Assembly: GCA_016710765.1 (NCBI GenBank)
Contig: JADJUJ010000003.1
Coordinates: 496,001 to 560,000 of the forward strand
Origin: Lewinellaceae bacterium
GTDB lineage: Bacteria; Bacteroidota; Bacteroidia; Chitinophagales; Saprospiraceae
Reading direction: 5' to 3'
DNA: 64,000 nucleotides
Shown: piece by piece, positions 9,313-18,774 of the stretch
Layout of the letters: each line of letters starts with the position of its first letter
Position numbering within the stretch: position 1 is the first letter of the stretch
Notes under the pieces: generated by a model
What the model was told of the DNA's origin: nothing
Seen by the model: the letters and a program-made list of their open reading frames with translations, nothing else
Databases searched by the model: none
Program-made: the position numbers and the translations under genes

Positions 9313-9332
9313 TCCTTTAATCTCTTAATTGA

Positions 9333-9364
9333 TTGAGTTTATTAAACATTTCGTTTTATTTTTG
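9333..9364 (+). promoter_or_regulatory. Promoter of the pcrA-type helicase
   Basis: TTG at 9333-9335, a 21-base spacer, and TATTTTTG at 9357-9364, ending 28 bases before the ATG of the helicase gene. It fits the Bacteroidota TTG-N19-21-TAnnTTTG pattern. Confidence 0.6.
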
Positions 9365-9392
9365 CCTGTCCCAATAACCTAACGACCTGCTT

Positions 9393-11677
9393 ATGTCCTA
9401 TTTAGATGCGTTAAATCCGGTTCAACGTGCTGCCGTTACCACCACCGAAGGTCCTGTGCTGGTGATTGCTGGCCCTGGCTCGGGCAAAACGCGTGTACTG
9501 ACCTACCGGATTGCCCACCTCATCGAAAAAGGGGTGGCGCCCTGGGAAATTCTGACCCTGACGTTTACCAACAAGGCTGCCCGTGAAATGAAGGACCGCA
9601 TCCAGCGGGTGGTGGGCGATAGGGCGCAGCAGGTTTGGGCGGGCACCTTCCACTCCATTTTTGCGCGCATTCTGCGGGCAGAAGCAACAAAGATTGGCTA
9701 TCCTTCCAGTTTCTCCATTTACGATTCGGATGATACCATGAGCCTGTTGCGGACCATCATCAAGGAAAGGAACCTGGATACGAATGTGTACAACGCGTCG
9801 GCCATCCGTTCCCGCATTTCCCTGGCCAAAAGCAACCTGATATCGCCCAAGGCTTACCGGGAAAACGCCGACATGATGCAGCAGGATCGCGCAGCCAAGC
9901 GCCCGTACATCATCGATATTTACGAGGAGTATATTGCCCGTTGCCGACGCTCCGGGGCCATGGATTTCGACGATCTGCTCTTTCAACTGTACCGTTTGTT
10001 TCGGGAAAACCCCGAGGACGTTGTGGAAAAATACCGCAAGCGTTTCCGCTATTTGCATGTTGATGAGTTTCAGGATACCAATTTTCTGCAGTACGCTATC
10101 CTGCGTCGGTTGCTGAAATACGAAGGAAGGCTCCGGAGAATGTGTTTGTGGTGGGCGATGATGCGCAAAGTATTTACGCTTTTCGCGGCGCTACCATCGA
10201 GAATATTTTTGATTTTGAAAAAGATTACCCGGGCCTTCAGACCTTTAAGTTGGAGCAGAATTACCGCTCAACACACCATATAATAGCGGCAGCCAACGAG
10301 GTGATCTCCTACAACAGCCGGCAATTGCAGAAAACCATCTGGACCGACAGGGAAGAGCGCAACAAGATCAAACTGGTGCGCTGTCTTACAGACGACGAGG
10401 AAGCGCGCCGCGTAGCCGACCTCATTTTGGAACAAAAACACCGGAACCATATCCCTAATTCGGAAATTGCCATTTTATACCGGACCAATGCCCAAAGCCG
10501 GAAGTTTGAGGAGCATTTGCGGCGGCTTAACCTGCCTTACAAGGTGTTTGGCGGTTTGTCATTTTACCAACGCAAGGAAGTAAAAGATCTGATCGGGTAT
10601 CTGCGTTTGGCGGTCAATCCCTCCGATGACGAGGCCTTGCGGCGGGTCATCAATTTTCCCACCCGGGGCATTAGTACGGGAACTTTAGATAAAATTTCGG
10701 CCATGGCGGGTGAGAGCAATCTCCCGATGTGGCAGGCCATGTTGCTGCCCGGGCTTCAGGTAACCGATCGCGCGCGCAAGTCGCTGGCTGGTTTCCGGAA
10801 AATGGTAGAAGGCTGGCAAAGTAAAATAGAAAAACAAAATGCTTATGCCCTGGCCGCGGATATTTACCGGCAGTCGGGGCTCCAGGATGCCCTGAAGGCA
10901 GATACCAGCCCGGAAGGCATCAGCCGAATGGAAAATGCACAATCAGTGCTGGATGCCATCAGCGAGTTTGTTGACAATGCGCCGTTGGCCAGCGCTGAAT
11001 TGGCGGGCGAAGAACGCAGTCTGGCCACCTACCTTCAAACCGTGACGCTGCTGACCGATGCCGATGAGGATGCGGAAGGCAGGGAATACATAACCCTGAT
11101 GAGCGTGCATGCTGCCAAGGGCCTGGAGTACCAGAGTGTATTTGTTTCAGGGTTGGAAGAGAACCTTTTTCCCTCTTTCATGGCGTTGGAAGACCCCAAT
11201 GGGCTGGATGAAGAGCGGCGTTTGTTCTATGTAGCCATTACACGTGCCAAAGAACTGCTCACCATTTCGCTGGCACAAAGCCGTTACCGTTACGGCCAAA
11301 TCAGAAGCAGCGAACCTTCACGCTTTTTGGAAGAAATTGATACCGATCATTTTGAATTGCTGGGTGGCATTGGAACGGCAAGAGGTGCTGAGCCCCGTCC
11401 GATTGGCGCTGCCAGGGCCAGTATCAGCGGCAATTTCTCTCGCCCGCGCCCCAGGCCACACCATGGTGCTTCCCCTCCTCCTCCCGTCGATTTTCAACCC
11501 TCCTCGCCGGAAACCATTGTGAGCGGGTGTCGGGTGAGGCATTTGAAGTTTGGCACGGGTGATGTGGTAAATGTTGAAGGCTCCAGGGATAACAAAGTGG
11601 CCACCATTCGTTTTGAAGGGGATGATTTGCCAGAGCGGCGAATCGTAATCAAGTTTGCTAAGTTGCAGGTGTTGTAA
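9393..11677 (+). CDS. PcrA/UvrD-type superfamily 1 DNA helicase (one frameshift)
   Basis: This is an ATP-dependent 3'-5' DNA helicase for repair and replication-fork maintenance. All SF1A motifs are present: AGPGSGKT (residues 26-33), LTFTNKAAREM, DEFQDTN, GDDAQSIYAFRGA, LEQNYRST, VHAAKGLEYQSVFV and RRLFYVAITRAKELL. The C-terminus has the PcrA-like domain (VRHLKFGTGDVVNVEGSRDN). The gene is split by a frameshift at about 10125, between LLKYEG and KAPENVFVVGDD, in a GGAAGG context where one lost G explains it. With the frame restored the protein is about 761 residues, as expected. Because motifs on both sides are perfect and the gene is usually essential or important, the break is probably an assembly error. 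Confidence 0.9.
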
Positions 11678-11822
11678 TTGCGGGGTCCACCGATCCGGTT
11701 TTTTACAATTATTTACCTTTTTTATACATTCATGGAATGTTCCCATGCGTGAGTAGGCGGAACTTTGTGTCATTCAATCAGGGCAGCAATGCTGCTTAGT
11801 TTAATGCACAAAAAAATCCGAC

Positions 11823-12602
11823 ATGAAAAAAATCAGTATTGTAATCAGCGTACTTGCCGTCAGCCTTTTCGCTTGCACCAAGGATAAGAACGAGGTGGCC
11901 GATTTGCAGCAAAGCGAATTGATCCTGAATTATCTGGTAGATTCCTATGGGTTCAATTCAATTGACATTCAGGAAACAGAAACAGGGTTTATTGTCGAAA
12001 ACGACACCGAATTTCCAAAAGAAAATTTTTGGGAAAATTATGCAAAGGACGCACCTTCCCAATTACTTTTTCCGGCCGGGCCGGGGGTGGAGGAACGGCG
12101 TCACCGCAAACACAGTTATTTGGTCACCAGTGGCAATCCGGTAGTAGTGAACGTGCGACCAGGAGTGCCCCCATCCTGGGTATATGCCATCCTCACGGCC
12201 ATATCTGAATGGAATGCGCTGGATGGAGGGCTGAAGTTTGTCTTCACTTCAACGGACCGTAATTTGTGGAATGCAGTGAACATCGTCATGGACCCAACGG
12301 TTCCTGCTGACAAGATAGCCCTGACCATGTACCCCTTGTCGGACGGGCGCCCCGGCAATGTCATGCGCATTAATCCCGCCTACAACAGCATGTCCAGCAG
12401 CCGGAAAAAATTTTCCATGGTGCACGAACTGGGGCATGCCATCGGGTTCCGGCATACCGACACCTACGAGGGGCTTCCATTGTTTACCTCAGGTTCCTGC
12501 GCCAATTCTTCCGATCCCTATTCCGTTATGCGCTCGGTTGTGAAAGACTGGTCAGGGTTTACCTCCTGTGATGTATATGGCTTTTATACCCTGTATCCCT
12601 GA
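11823..12602 (+). CDS. Lipoprotein metallopeptidase, HEIGH type (M57-like)
   Basis: This is a 259-residue exported zinc peptidase. It begins with a lipoprotein signal (MKKISIVISVLAVSLFAC, with Cys 18 as the lipid site). The zinc motif VHELGHAIGFRH places the ligands at H201, H205 and H211 with the catalytic Glu at 202, and a downstream SVM (DPYSVM) gives the Met-turn of metzincins. Bacteroidota proteins of this layout are usually named dual-action HEIGH metallopeptidases; the substrate is unknown. The gene stands alone between the helicase and a tRNA. Confidence 0.8.
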   Translation: MKKISIVISVLAVSLFACTKDKNEVADLQQSELILNYLVDSYGFNSIDIQETETGFIVENDTEFPKENFWENYAKDAPSQLLFPAGPGVEERRHRKHSYLVTSGNPVVVNVRPGVPPSWVYAILTAISEWNALDGGLKFVFTSTDRNLWNAVNIVMDPTVPADKIALTMYPLSDGRPGNVMRINPAYNSMSSSRKKFSMVHELGHAIGFRHTDTYEGLPLFTSGSCANSSDPYSVMRSVVKDWSGFTSCDVYGFYTLYP

Positions 12603-12612
12603 TAGGAAATAG

Positions 12613-12659
12613 TAGACTTGTTACCAGTTCATGCAAACGCCCCTATCGCAACAAGTCTA
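12613..12659. terminator. Hairpin after the M57-like peptidase gene
   Basis: TAGACTTGTT (12613-12622) pairs perfectly with AACAAGTCTA (12650-12659) across a 27-base loop, 10 bases after the stop codon. There is no T run, so this is a weak terminator call. Confidence 0.4.
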
Positions 12660-12670
12660 TTAAACAAATG

Positions 12671-12703
12671 AAAAAGCCGGCAGTCGATATCGACTGCCGG
12701 CTT
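12671..12703 (-). terminator. Intrinsic terminator of tRNA-Cys
   Basis: A perfect 30-bp palindrome centred on GATATC (12674-12703; half-site AAGCCGGCAGTCGAT) is followed on the minus strand by five T. It starts 12 bases past the 3' end of the tRNA. Confidence 0.85.
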
Positions 12704-12715
12704 AATGCTATCCGG

Positions 12716-12787
12716 AGGTCTCGAGCGGATTCGAACCGCTGTAGCAGCTTTTGCAGAGCTGTGCCTAAGCCACTCGGCCACGAGACC
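12716..12787 (-). tRNA. tRNA-Cys (GCA anticodon)
   Basis: The minus strand folds as a 72-base cloverleaf. The acceptor stem GGTCTCG/CGAGACC is perfect, the anticodon stem CAGCT/AGCTG encloses the loop CTGCAAA with anticodon GCA, and the T arm carries GGTTCGAATCC. The discriminator is T, as expected for cysteine. It is followed by CCGG, so CCA is not encoded. A promoter (12804-12835) and terminator (12671-12703) flank it, so it is a single-gene transcript. Confidence 0.93.
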
Positions 12788-12803
12788 CTGTTTTAACGGG
12801 ACG

Positions 12804-12835
12804 CAAAGATAGGGTCTTTTTTGGAACTGATGCAA
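12804..12835 (-). promoter_or_regulatory. Promoter of tRNA-Cys
   Basis: On the minus strand: TTG (12833-12835), 21 bases, TATCTTTG (12804-12811). The -7 box ends 16 bases before the tRNA 5' end. Confidence 0.6.
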
Positions 12836-12983
12836 GAACATACTGAAAAGAAATTTTTCCAGCCTAAAATTTTTGTAAAAAGTGGGATGTCGCAAATAGT
12901 GCTCTATATTTGGGCGCCTTTACCAGATTGCCATTTATTATTTTGAAAAACTTTCCTTTACTGTCTTTACTTAACGAAAACGC

Positions 12984-14624
12984 ATGGGCAATCAATTACA
13001 AACACTGGATTACATCGTATTCCTGGTTTATTTTCTGATCGTGGCCAGCTATGGCTATTGGATTTATCATCGCAAAAAATCAGCTTCCGCCAGTGCCAAT
13101 GATTTCTTTTTGGCGGAGGGTTCGCTCACCTGGTGGGCCATCGGCGCTTCGCTTATTGCTTCCAACATCAGTGCGGAGCAGTTTATCGGAATGTCGGGCT
13201 CCGGGTTTGCCATGGGCTTGGCGATTGCCTCTTATGAGTGGATGGCAGCAGCCACCTTGCTGGTAGTGGCCGTGTTTTTCCTGCCAATTTACCTGAAGAA
13301 CAAGATCTACACGATGCCGCAATTTCTGTCCAGACGTTACAGTCCACTGGTGGCTACCATCATGGCGGTATTTTGGTTGCTGATCTATGTTTTTGTAAAC
13401 CTGACGTCCATCCTCTACCTCGGCGCGCTTGCGGTAAGCAACGTTTCCGGCTTTAGCTTTACGGCTTGTTCGATCTTTCTTTCTGTTTTTGCCATTATCA
13501 TTACGCTGGGGGGCATGAAGGTGATTGGTTATACTGATGTGATTCAGGTGCTGGTGCTGATTCTGGGTGGTCTGGCCACCACTTACCTGGCACTTGATCT
13601 CGTGGCGCAGCATTTTGGCGGTACAGGTGCTTTTAACGGACTTACTTTCCTGCACGAAAAAGCCGCTACGCATTTTCACATGATATTTAGGCCTGGACAA
13701 ATGATGATGCCAGATGGCAATGGAGGCCTGGAAGATGCCTATGATAAACTGCCGGGAATTGCCGTGCTGATTGGCGCCATGTGGATTGCCAACTTGAACT
13801 ACTGGGGTTTCAACCAGTATATTACCCAACGGGCTTTGGGTGCCGATTTGAAAACTGCCCGTTCCGGCCTGTTGTTTGCCGCTTTTCTGAAACTCTTCAT
13901 GCCCATCATTGTGGTAATTCCTGGTATTGCTGCTTATCTCCTTTACCGGGAAGGTGTGTTTTCTTCAGAAATGATGGAAAACGGGAACCTTCGTCCCGAT
14001 CTCGCCTATCCGGTTCTGTTGAACCTGCTTCCTATTGGTCTGAAAGGATTGTCGTTTGCAGCCCTTACAGCAGCCATTGTGGCTTCTATGGCGGGCAAGG
14101 CCAATAGCATTTCAACCATTTTTACCCTTGATATTTACAAGAAGTTCTTCAATAAGGAGGCCAGCGAAGCGACGCAGGTTAGAGTTGGCAGGATCGCCAT
14201 TGTGGTTGCCATGGCAATCGGCGGCATTGTTGCACCAGCGCTCAGTAACTTCGGCCAGGCATTCCAGTTTATTCAGGACTTCACCGGTTTGATATCCCCG
14301 GGTGTTGTTGCCATCTTCCTGCTCGGTTTCTTTTGGAAACGCACTACGGCAAGTGCAGCGCTCGCTGGCGCCATCGCTACCATTCCTACGGGTATTCTTT
14401 TGGAACAGGTTTTCCACGGAATGCCATTTATGAACAGGATGGGCTATGTATTCCTAACCTTGGTTGCCCTCATGGTAATCGTGAGTTTGATTGATAAAAA
14501 AGGGCAGGAAAGGGTATATACCATCGAAGTAGATACTTCCGAGTTCAAAACCAGTACCTCCTTTACGCTTGGCATGGTACTGATTCTTGGGATCCTGGCT
14601 GCCATGTATATTATTTTCTGGTAA
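12984..14624 (+). CDS. Sodium:solute symporter (SSS/SLC5 family, vSGLT-like)
   Basis: This is a 546-residue inner-membrane transporter with about 14 hydrophobic segments, which would couple substrate uptake to sodium entry. Family marks are the N-terminal DYIVFLVYFLIVASYGYWIY, the sodium-site stretch SLIASNISAEQFIGMSGSGF (about residues 56-75), and AALTAAIVASMAGKANSIST in the eighth-helix region. Length and motifs are close to the Vibrio sodium/galactose transporter type, so a sugar is the likely substrate, but this cannot be proved. A TATATTTG box lies at 12905-12912 and a strong terminator follows at 14649-14700, so the gene is probably monocistronic. Confidence 0.9.
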   Translation: MGNQLQTLDYIVFLVYFLIVASYGYWIYHRKKSASASANDFFLAEGSLTWWAIGASLIASNISAEQFIGMSGSGFAMGLAIASYEWMAAATLLVVAVFFLPIYLKNKIYTMPQFLSRRYSPLVATIMAVFWLLIYVFVNLTSILYLGALAVSNVSGFSFTACSIFLSVFAIIITLGGMKVIGYTDVIQVLVLILGGLATTYLALDLVAQHFGGTGAFNGLTFLHEKAATHFHMIFRPGQMMMPDGNGGLEDAYDKLPGIAVLIGAMWIANLNYWGFNQYITQRALGADLKTARSGLLFAAFLKLFMPIIVVIPGIAAYLLYREGVFSSEMMENGNLRPDLAYPVLLNLLPIGLKGLSFAALTAAIVASMAGKANSISTIFTLDIYKKFFNKEASEATQVRVGRIAIVVAMAIGGIVAPALSNFGQAFQFIQDFTGLISPGVVAIFLLGFFWKRTTASAALAGAIATIPTGILLEQVFHGMPFMNRMGYVFLTLVALMVIVSLIDKKGQERVYTIEVDTSEFKTSTSFTLGMVLILGILAAMYIIFW

Positions 14625-14648
14625 AAATATTGAACCAGATCTTAAGCG

Positions 14649-14700
14649 CGCCGCGTTACAGGCCATTGCTAAAAAGTGATGGTTTGTAACGCGGCGTTTT
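14649..14700 (+). terminator. Intrinsic terminator of the symporter gene
   Basis: A 12-bp GC-rich stem (CGCCGCGTTACA at 14649-14660, complement at 14685-14696) is followed by TTTT. It begins 25 bases after the symporter stop. Confidence 0.75.
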
Positions 14701-14773
14701 GCTTTGGAAGACCCGCGCCTGGCCGCGTCTCCTTCCTTGTTTTTCCGTATCTTTGTTGGGAAAAACAAGGCTT

Positions 14774-15626
14774 ATGTCAGCGTCTGAAGATCAAAACCCC
14801 CACCTTACCCATGCTGAAATTGATGCTGCCTTTGAGGAGCAGCACCGTCAAGAAAAAGACGTCAAACACAAGATCGTCGAGGATTGGCTACCCAGGTACA
14901 CCGGAATGCCCCTGAATAAATTTGGTCAGTACATCCTGCTGGTTAACTTCGGCAATTATGTCCGGATGTTTGCCGATATGCACGGGGTGGAAGTTCACGG
15001 AATCGACAGGCCCATGCAGGCGGCAACAGCAGAGGATATCACCATCATCAATTTTGGTATCGGTAGTCCGAATGCAGGCCTGATCATCGACCTGCTGGAA
15101 GCTATCAAGCCCAAGGCAGTCTTGTTTCTGGGCAAATGCGGTGGCATTAAAACGGGAAAAAATCAGGTAGGCGATATGATACTTCCCATCGCAGCCATAC
15201 GCGGTGAAGGAACCTCCGACGATTACCTTCCGCCGGAAGTGCCGGCACTGCCCGCCTTTGCCTTGCAAAAAGCAGTTTCAACCACCATCCGCGATTATGA
15301 TCGGGACTACTGGACGGGTGTGGTGTATACCACCAACAAAAGGGTTTGGGAGCATCGGGACGACTTCAAAAAACGCCTCCGCGACCTGCGCTGTATTGCC
15401 GTGGATATGGAAACGGCAACCATTTTTGTAGCAGCCTTCAAAAATTCCATGCCAGCAGGCGCACTTTTGCTTATCAGTGATATGCCCATGACTCCGGAGG
15501 GCGTGAAGACGGAGGCCAGCGATAAAGGTGACCTCAGGTTTTGCGGAGCAACACCTTTCCATCGGAATAGATTCCCTCAAACAATTGCTGAACAAAGGGC
15601 AAACGGTGAAGCACCTGAAGTTTTGA
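14774..15626 (+). CDS. amn: AMP nucleosidase (frameshift near the 3' end)
   Basis: AMP nucleosidase splits AMP into adenine and ribose 5-phosphate. This is the short Bacteroidota form of about 280 residues, without the extra N-terminal domain of the E. coli enzyme. Conserved segments include GMPLNKFGQYILLVNFGNYV, FLGKCGGIK, RGEGTSDDYLPPEVPALP and VDMETATIFVAAF. I start at Met 14774 because it follows a TATCTTTG box (14748-14755) and the upstream in-frame Met has no family similarity. After SDKG (about 15527) the frame is lost; restoring one base gives VTSGFAEQHLSIGIDSLKQL and the family ending VKHLKF with a stop at 15624-15626. The annotated open frame runs wrongly to 15634. Confidence 0.9.
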
Positions 15627-15630
15627 AAAG

Positions 15631-15805
15631 GTAGGTGTAGAATAGGTGAAGAATAGGTGAAGGGTAGGAGAAGGGTTGGAGAAGGGTTGGGGGCATTAGG
15701 GAAACAGCAGATAGAGGGTTGTCAAACATTAGACAAACCTATCCTACACCTACTTTTTACCTACCCTTTACCTATTCTACACCTACCCTTTACCTACCCT
15801 ACACT
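15631..15805. repeat. Degenerate heptamer repeats forming an inverted pair
   Basis: On the left (15631-15690) run units such as AATAGGTGAAG, GGGTAGG and GGGTTGG. On the right (15738-15805) run their complements, CTTTACCTATTCTACACCT and similar. They lie between the convergent amn and SPOR genes and can fold into a long imperfect hairpin that may stop transcription from both sides. Confidence 0.65.
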
Positions 15806-16482
15806 TATTTCCCCGTCCTCACATATGCTTTTGCGAAGCCCTTGGTTTTTAGCTGGTCGGCTATTTTTTGTGCAGCGGCTTTGTCGTTGCTGCGGGTAGC
15901 GATGGCATGGTAGTAGCCACTGGCCAGGCTTTTCACCTCTGCATTTTGGTAGCCCATTTTTACCAGTGCCTCCATTTCATCGCGTGCGTTTGCAATAGAT
16001 TTAAAAGCGCCAGTCACGACCACGTATTTTCCACTGCTGACAGGTGGGGCATTGGACGTTGATGGGCTAGTGCTGGGAGCAGGCTTTGCCGTGGGTAAGG
16101 GTGCGGGCGTCACGGTTTTAGGCGCTGCTGGTTTGGGGCTGGTAGTGCTGGGTTTATTGGTCGCAGGTGGCACCGTCGGTTTGGTGGTAACAGGCGCAAT
16201 GCCGGGCTTTGAAGTTCCTGAATTTGGCTTAGACGTGTTGGGCTTATCGTATTCGATACCGTCAGCCTGCTTGCTGGTGTCGGTGTCGAAACTGCTTTGC
16301 CGAATGGTAGAGTCGGGGTCGATGTATGGCACCTTACTGATTGTCTCGTCTAAGAAGTCCTCTTTTGCTTTTTGGGTAGCGATGCTTTTGCTGCGTATAT
16401 CGCAGGCTTTGAATCCAGCCAGGATAATAACCAGGCCAATTAATCCATAAAGGACAATGGTGAAAACATTGGTATTGCGCAT
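15805..16482 (-). CDS. SPOR-domain membrane protein
   Basis: This is a 225-residue protein with one N-terminal membrane helix (VFTIVLYGLIGLVIILAGF, about residues 6-24), a long periplasmic linker rich in Pro, Thr and Lys (about 75-147), and a C-terminal SPOR domain (about 148-225, GKYVVVTGAFKSIANARDEM). SPOR domains bind denuded glycan strands of septal peptidoglycan, so a role in cell division or wall remodelling is likely. It starts 12 bases after the M1 peptidase stop on the same strand, so the two probably share a promoter. Confidence 0.88.
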   Translation of the reverse strand: MRNTNVFTIVLYGLIGLVIILAGFKACDIRSKSIATQKAKEDFLDETISKVPYIDPDSTIRQSSFDTDTSKQADGIEYDKPNTSKPNSGTSKPGIAPVTTKPTVPPATNKPSTTSPKPAAPKTVTPAPLPTAKPAPSTSPSTSNAPPVSSGKYVVVTGAFKSIANARDEMEALVKMGYQNAEVKSLASGYYHAIATRSNDKAAAQKIADQLKTKGFAKAYVRTGK

Positions 16483-16494
16483 GGGATTCAGGTT

Positions 16495-18366
16495 TTATTT
16501 TTTCCAGGAATTGTTTTTTCGGTCGGTGTCGGGGATGGTTCTGCTTCCTAAAACAGCGCTACTGATGCTTTTTCCTGTCGCTCCGGCAATGCGCAGTTGC
16601 TCAGCGCCATTGCGCCATACTTCGGCAGTACGTTGTTCAATACTGGTGCTGCCATCAGTATAGGTGATGCTAAGGTACACCGGAATGGGAATATTACCAT
16701 TTCTGTCGATCAATACAATATCAGCGTTGGCCGCTTCGTCACGAACAACGCCGTTGATGCCCAAGTCAGGGAAGCCCCAGTCAAAAAACCAGGGTTTCCA
16801 AAACCAGTTCAGGTTTTGCCCGGAAACGTCGTTAAAGGTATAAAAGAAATCATAAGGCATGGGGTGTTTGCCCTTCCAGCGATCCATATAAGTGCTCATG
16901 CAGGTATGAAACTTGTCATAGCCCAGCAGGTCGAGCAGGGTGAGGTATGCTGCTTGCGGCCTGGAATAGGAGGCGATGCCGTAAGCGGAACCACTGAGAA
17001 AACGCGCGCGGACCATGGGCGGAACTTCGTAGTCGGTACCAGCAACATTGGCATAGCCCCGGATCGATCCGTCTTTGCTGTTCGTCAGGGAATCGGCGAG
17101 CAAAAAATCGAAGAAAGACGCCCAGCCTTCGTCCATCCACGCGTATTCCTGCTCATTGATGCCCATCATAAAAGGGAAGTAGGTGTGCGCTGTTTCATGG
17201 AGGGTAAGGGAGGCTACGGATTTTTCCGATACACTGGCATCATTTACCATCATGGGGAATTCCATGCCGTCGTTGCCGTTGAACACCGTGTGGCAAGGGT
17301 AGGGGAAGGGATAGCCGGGAAGCCATGTGCTCATCAGGCGAATTCCCCTGGAGGCAATATCGGCCACCTGATAAAAATCCCTGGAACCCGAATCGTAGGC
17401 GGCGCTTACGAATGTCTGGCGGCCGGTATTGTCGTCTACCACCACCGAGGCGGCATCCCAGTTGTAATGGTCACTGGCAGCAAAGCAAAAGTCGGGTACG
17501 TTGCTGGCTTTATAATGAAATTGGTGCGACTTCAGTTTTTTGAAAACCTGTCCGGCTTTCAAGTCCGCTTCTTTCCAGATGGAGGATACTGTGGCTGTTT
17601 GATGGGCAGCCTGCCATTTTTGCAAGACGGGCTCCTGGAGCAAGTCGCTGGCGTTTTGCCATTCGCCGGTTGCCCAAACCATGTAACCTTTGGGCATATT
17701 TATGGTCACGTCATAATCTGCAAATTCGTGGTAGAATTCCTGGGTTCCGGTGAAGGGTGCATCGGCCCAGCCGTGGTAGTCGTCGTAAACCGCAATCTGC
17801 GGGTACCAGTAGGGCACAAAAAAGGTGCTGGGGTCGCAAACACATTCACGGGAGGCTTTGTCGTCAGCCGGAAGTTTGTAGGACCAGGCTACCTCAAATT
17901 CCACGGAAGCGCCAGGTGCGATGGGGCTTTCGCCCAGGCGGACGGTCATATAGGTATTGCTTGCTCTGCGTTTTTCAGGGGGTATTGCTTTTCCATCATA
18001 TTGGAGGTACGCGATGGATACGCCTTTGTCGGAAACATCCCCCGGTGCCACCTCGCCATCGCGGGCTGCGCCTTTTTTGTACACATCGTGGATGAGTTTA
18101 AAGCGGACGATGCGAAGTGTATCCGGACTGTTGTTGGTGTACTTGATTTTTTCCTTTCCGGTGAGCATCAGGGTTTTTGGGTCCAGTGCAGCATCAATAT
18201 CGTAGGCAGCATGGTTTTGCCAATAACTGGGGCCGGGCTTGCCATCAAGGCTTCTTGTGCCAGATGTATAAGCCTTTTGAAAATTGCGGGGTTGGAAAAG
18301 TTGGTTTTGGGCGCCGGCCTGAAGCAGCAGGAAGAGGCCAATGAGGGTGGTTGCAATCCGAATCAT
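16495..18366 (-). CDS. M1 family metallopeptidase, exported
   Basis: This is a 623-residue zinc peptidase of the M1 (gluzincin) family with a signal peptide (MIRIATTLIGLFLLLQAGAQ). The zinc motif HETAH is at 390-394 and the third ligand is in WMDEGWASF about 20 residues later. The exopeptidase GxMEN motif of classical M1 enzymes is replaced by NGNDGMEFPMMVND, a form seen in Bacteroidota M1 proteins. The N-terminal domain is the usual beta-sandwich. A strong promoter (18384-18413) gives a leader of about 12 bases. The SPOR gene follows directly. Confidence 0.88.
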   Translation of the reverse strand: MIRIATTLIGLFLLLQAGAQNQLFQPRNFQKAYTSGTRSLDGKPGPSYWQNHAAYDIDAALDPKTLMLTGKEKIKYTNNSPDTLRIVRFKLIHDVYKKGAARDGEVAPGDVSDKGVSIAYLQYDGKAIPPEKRRASNTYMTVRLGESPIAPGASVEFEVAWSYKLPADDKASRECVCDPSTFFVPYWYPQIAVYDDYHGWADAPFTGTQEFYHEFADYDVTINMPKGYMVWATGEWQNASDLLQEPVLQKWQAAHQTATVSSIWKEADLKAGQVFKKLKSHQFHYKASNVPDFCFAASDHYNWDAASVVVDDNTGRQTFVSAAYDSGSRDFYQVADIASRGIRLMSTWLPGYPFPYPCHTVFNGNDGMEFPMMVNDASVSEKSVASLTLHETAHTYFPFMMGINEQEYAWMDEGWASFFDFLLADSLTNSKDGSIRGYANVAGTDYEVPPMVRARFLSGSAYGIASYSRPQAAYLTLLDLLGYDKFHTCMSTYMDRWKGKHPMPYDFFYTFNDVSGQNLNWFWKPWFFDWGFPDLGINGVVRDEAANADIVLIDRNGNIPIPVYLSITYTDGSTSIEQRTAEVWRNGAEQLRIAGATGKSISSAVLGSRTIPDTDRKNNSWKK

Positions 18367-18383
18367 GCTTTGCTCTTTTCTTG

Positions 18384-18413
18384 CAAAGGTATAAAATGTA
18401 ACAGGATCGGCAA
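18384..18413 (-). promoter_or_regulatory. Promoter of the M1 peptidase-SPOR operon
   Basis: Minus strand TTG-N19-TACCTTTG, with the -7 box at 18384-18391 and TTG at 18411-18413, ending 17 bases before the ATG. This is one of the cleanest matches in the window. Confidence 0.7.
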
Positions 18414-18774
18414 CTACAGGTCATTTTAATCAAAAACAGCTGGCATAACGGATGGTATCTGCCAAACCGCGTGGACATGAATGAAAATGACGGAAAATAA
18501 TATTTTGAAAAAACCACTGCTTAGAAAGGGTTTTGGTATAAAATATTAAGTTTGTTAATTGGTATAAAATAATATATAAACTTAAAAAAAGGTTAAAAAA
18601 CAAGTTTTAATTTTGTTATTTAAAATTAGTTAAAAAATAATTTGATTTCAATTTCTGTGCTATTATTGCCCCCGCTTCATGAGGTTCAGCATGTTTTCGC
18701 CGGATTATTCGGCGCTGCTGGCCCAACAAAAGGATAGTACCGTTTTTTCACCATCTTAACTCAAACACCGCTTT
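18414..18774. other. AT-rich intergenic region upstream of the M43 peptidase
   Basis: These 361 bases hold no gene. 18535-18655 is very AT-rich with many TTAAAA and TTAATT runs. No full TAnnTTTG box was found for the rightward gene; TATTATTG near 18661 differs by one base. Confidence 0.5.

Noticed and set aside
9411..10058. A minus-strand frame opposite the helicase gene
   Set aside because: Shadow of a conserved helicase domain.
16597..18429. A 610-codon plus-strand frame opposite the M1 peptidase
   Set aside because: It is antisense to a gene with clear zinc motifs, signal peptide and promoter; no similarity to any family.
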